DNA of 64,000 bases from Mesohalobacter salilacus. GTDB taxonomy: Bacteria; Bacteroidota; Bacteroidia; Flavobacteriales; Flavobacteriaceae. Where the stretch lies: NCBI GenBank assembly GCA_003931895.1, contig RRZV01000067.1, forward strand, positions 1-64,000. Reading direction: 5' to 3'. This document shows positions 63,256 to 64,000 of the stretch, piece by piece. A model generated the notes under the pieces. The model was not told the DNA's origin and did no database searches. It worked only from the letters and a program-made list of their open reading frames with translations. How positions within the stretch are numbered: the stretch's first letter is position 1; each line of letters starts with the position of its first letter. Both the position numbers and the translations under genes were made by a program.

Positions 63256-63990
63256 ATGCCTGAGAGAATTGTTATTATTCCGACTTACAACGAAATCGAA
63301 AACATCGAAAGGATTATTAGAAATGTATTTTCTCAAGATGTAGCTTTTCATATTTTAGTTGTTGACGACAGCTCACCTGATGGCACTGCTGTTAAAGTGA
63401 AAGCACTTCAACAAGAATATCCAGAGCGTTTAAATTTACTTGTTAGAACAACAAAGAATGGTTTAGGTCGTGCGTATATTGCAGGCTTCAAGTGGGCACT
63501 TGAGCATAATTACGACTACATTTTTGAAATGGATGCCGATTACTCTCACAATCCTAACGATTTGATTCGGTTGTACAACGCTTGTTTTAAGCATGGTGCA
63601 GACTTATCAATTGGCTCAAGATATATCAATGGAGTGAATGTTGTCAACTGGCCTATGAATAGAGTGATGTTGTCTTGGTTGGCGTCTTGGTATGTCAAAC
63701 TTATAACCCAAATGCCTATTTGCGATACCACAGCAGGCTTTGTCTGTTACCGCAAAAGCGTACTTGAAAAAATCAATTTTGATAAAATTAAATTTGTAGG
63801 TTATGCGTTTCAAATTGAAATGAAATACAAAGCCTACACATTAGGATTTAACTTAAAAGAAGTCCCAATCGTTTTTACCGACAGAACCAAAGGCGAATCA
63901 AAAATGGACAAGCGCATTATTTGGGAAGCTGTTTTAGGCGTGATCAATCTCAAATTAAAAAGTATTTTTTTTAAACAAAAATTCAATTAA
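63256..63990 (+). CDS. Polyprenol-phosphate mannosyltransferase (Dpm1-like GT2)
   Basis: A 244-residue GT-A enzyme with no membrane tail. The N-terminal IIPTYNEIENIERII and VVDDSSPDGT bind the nucleotide; EMDADYSHNP carries the DxD metal motif; TTAGFVCYRKSVL and the basic KGESKM region bind the lipid phosphate, as in Dpm1. It makes polyprenyl-phosphate mannose or glucose for extracytoplasmic glycosylation. Confidence 0.92.
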   Translation: MPERIVIIPTYNEIENIERIIRNVFSQDVAFHILVVDDSSPDGTAVKVKALQQEYPERLNLLVRTTKNGLGRAYIAGFKWALEHNYDYIFEMDADYSHNPNDLIRLYNACFKHGADLSIGSRYINGVNVVNWPMNRVMLSWLASWYVKLITQMPICDTTAGFVCYRKSVLEKINFDKIKFVGYAFQIEMKYKAYTLGFNLKEVPIVFTDRTKGESKMDKRIIWEAVLGVINLKLKSIFFKQKFN

Positions 63991-63992
63991 TT

Positions 63993-64000
63993 ATGGCTTA
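63993..64000 (+). CDS. Possible start of the next gene, cut by the window end
   Basis: ATGGCTTA begins 2 bp after the preceding stop codon on the same strand. Only two codons are visible, so no product can be named from sequence. In related genomes a dihydroorotase gene often follows, but this is only context. Confidence 0.3.

Overview
The window is an AT-rich stretch of chromosome from a member of the Bacteroidota, almost certainly family Flavobacteriaceae. The evidence is: (i) about twenty copies of the Bacteroidetes -7 promoter box TAnnTTTG at sensible distances from start codons, and few Shine-Dalgarno sequences; (ii) a SprE/PorW-type type IX secretion lipoprotein; (iii) families largely restricted to Bacteroidetes (DUF4292, DUF4271, DUF4199, GIN-domain protein, two S41 proteases); and (iv) an ATP synthase cluster that stops after atpG, as is usual in this phylum where atpD/atpC lie elsewhere. 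The genus cannot be fixed from this sequence alone.

Layout. 1-2.1 kb: a heptanucleotide tandem repeat, an AlbA_2/Schlafen-like protein and a Ser/Thr-phosphatase-like phosphoesterase. 2.1-8.6 kb: tdk-alr-ABM monooxygenase-like operon, an acidic orphan plus rsmI, an S41 protease with a dCMP deaminase, and a HupE/UreJ-like membrane protein. 8.6 kb: tRNA-Ala(GGC). 8.8-13.3 kb: methionine operon metY-osmC-metX-hom on the minus strand, behind a promoter, a SAM-I riboswitch and a terminator-like hairpin. 13.4-16.1 kb: a lipoprotein and a putative invertase/fructokinase pair. 16.2-24.9 kb: sprE, a bactofilin, atpZ, an AtpI-like protein and atpBEFHAG, with a strong hairpin between atpE and atpF. 25-32 kb: dusB, a LolC/E-like permease, rbfA, and an envelope operon (nucleotidyltransferase, TPR, DUF4292 lipoprotein, EnvC-like). 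32-41.9 kb: glycosyltransferase, Prc protease, DppC-like permease, secA, DUF4199, thioredoxin, GIN protein. 42-51.3 kb: small secreted protein, methyltransferase, M23 peptidase, ECF sigma factor with a putative anti-sigma, glycosyltransferase, methionine aminotransferase, NUMOD4/HNH protein, flavin/2Fe-2S reductase, hemE, YugP-like protease. 51.7-54.8 kb: leuS, flanked on both sides by non-coding repeat-like DNA. 54.8-56.7 kb: a small accessory island (structured GC-rich element, DUF3800 gene, HTH remnant, nonsense-disrupted HepT toxin, intact MntA-type antitoxin). 56.7-64 kb: phosphoesterase, gcvP, UbiA-like protein, hemD, DUF4271 protein, polyprenol-phosphate mannose synthase.

Most of the window is conserved housekeeping DNA. 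The clearest departures are the decayed HepT/MntA-DUF3800 island, the SAM-I leader, the hairpin behind atpE, and two unrelated 7-bp repeats, one of them inside leuS. I did not find a convincing new multi-gene system; the accessory island at 54.8-56.7 kb is the best place to look. Several start codons were moved from upstream TTG/GTG or longer readings to internal ATGs because of signal peptides, family N-termini or promoter boxes, as noted in the entries.
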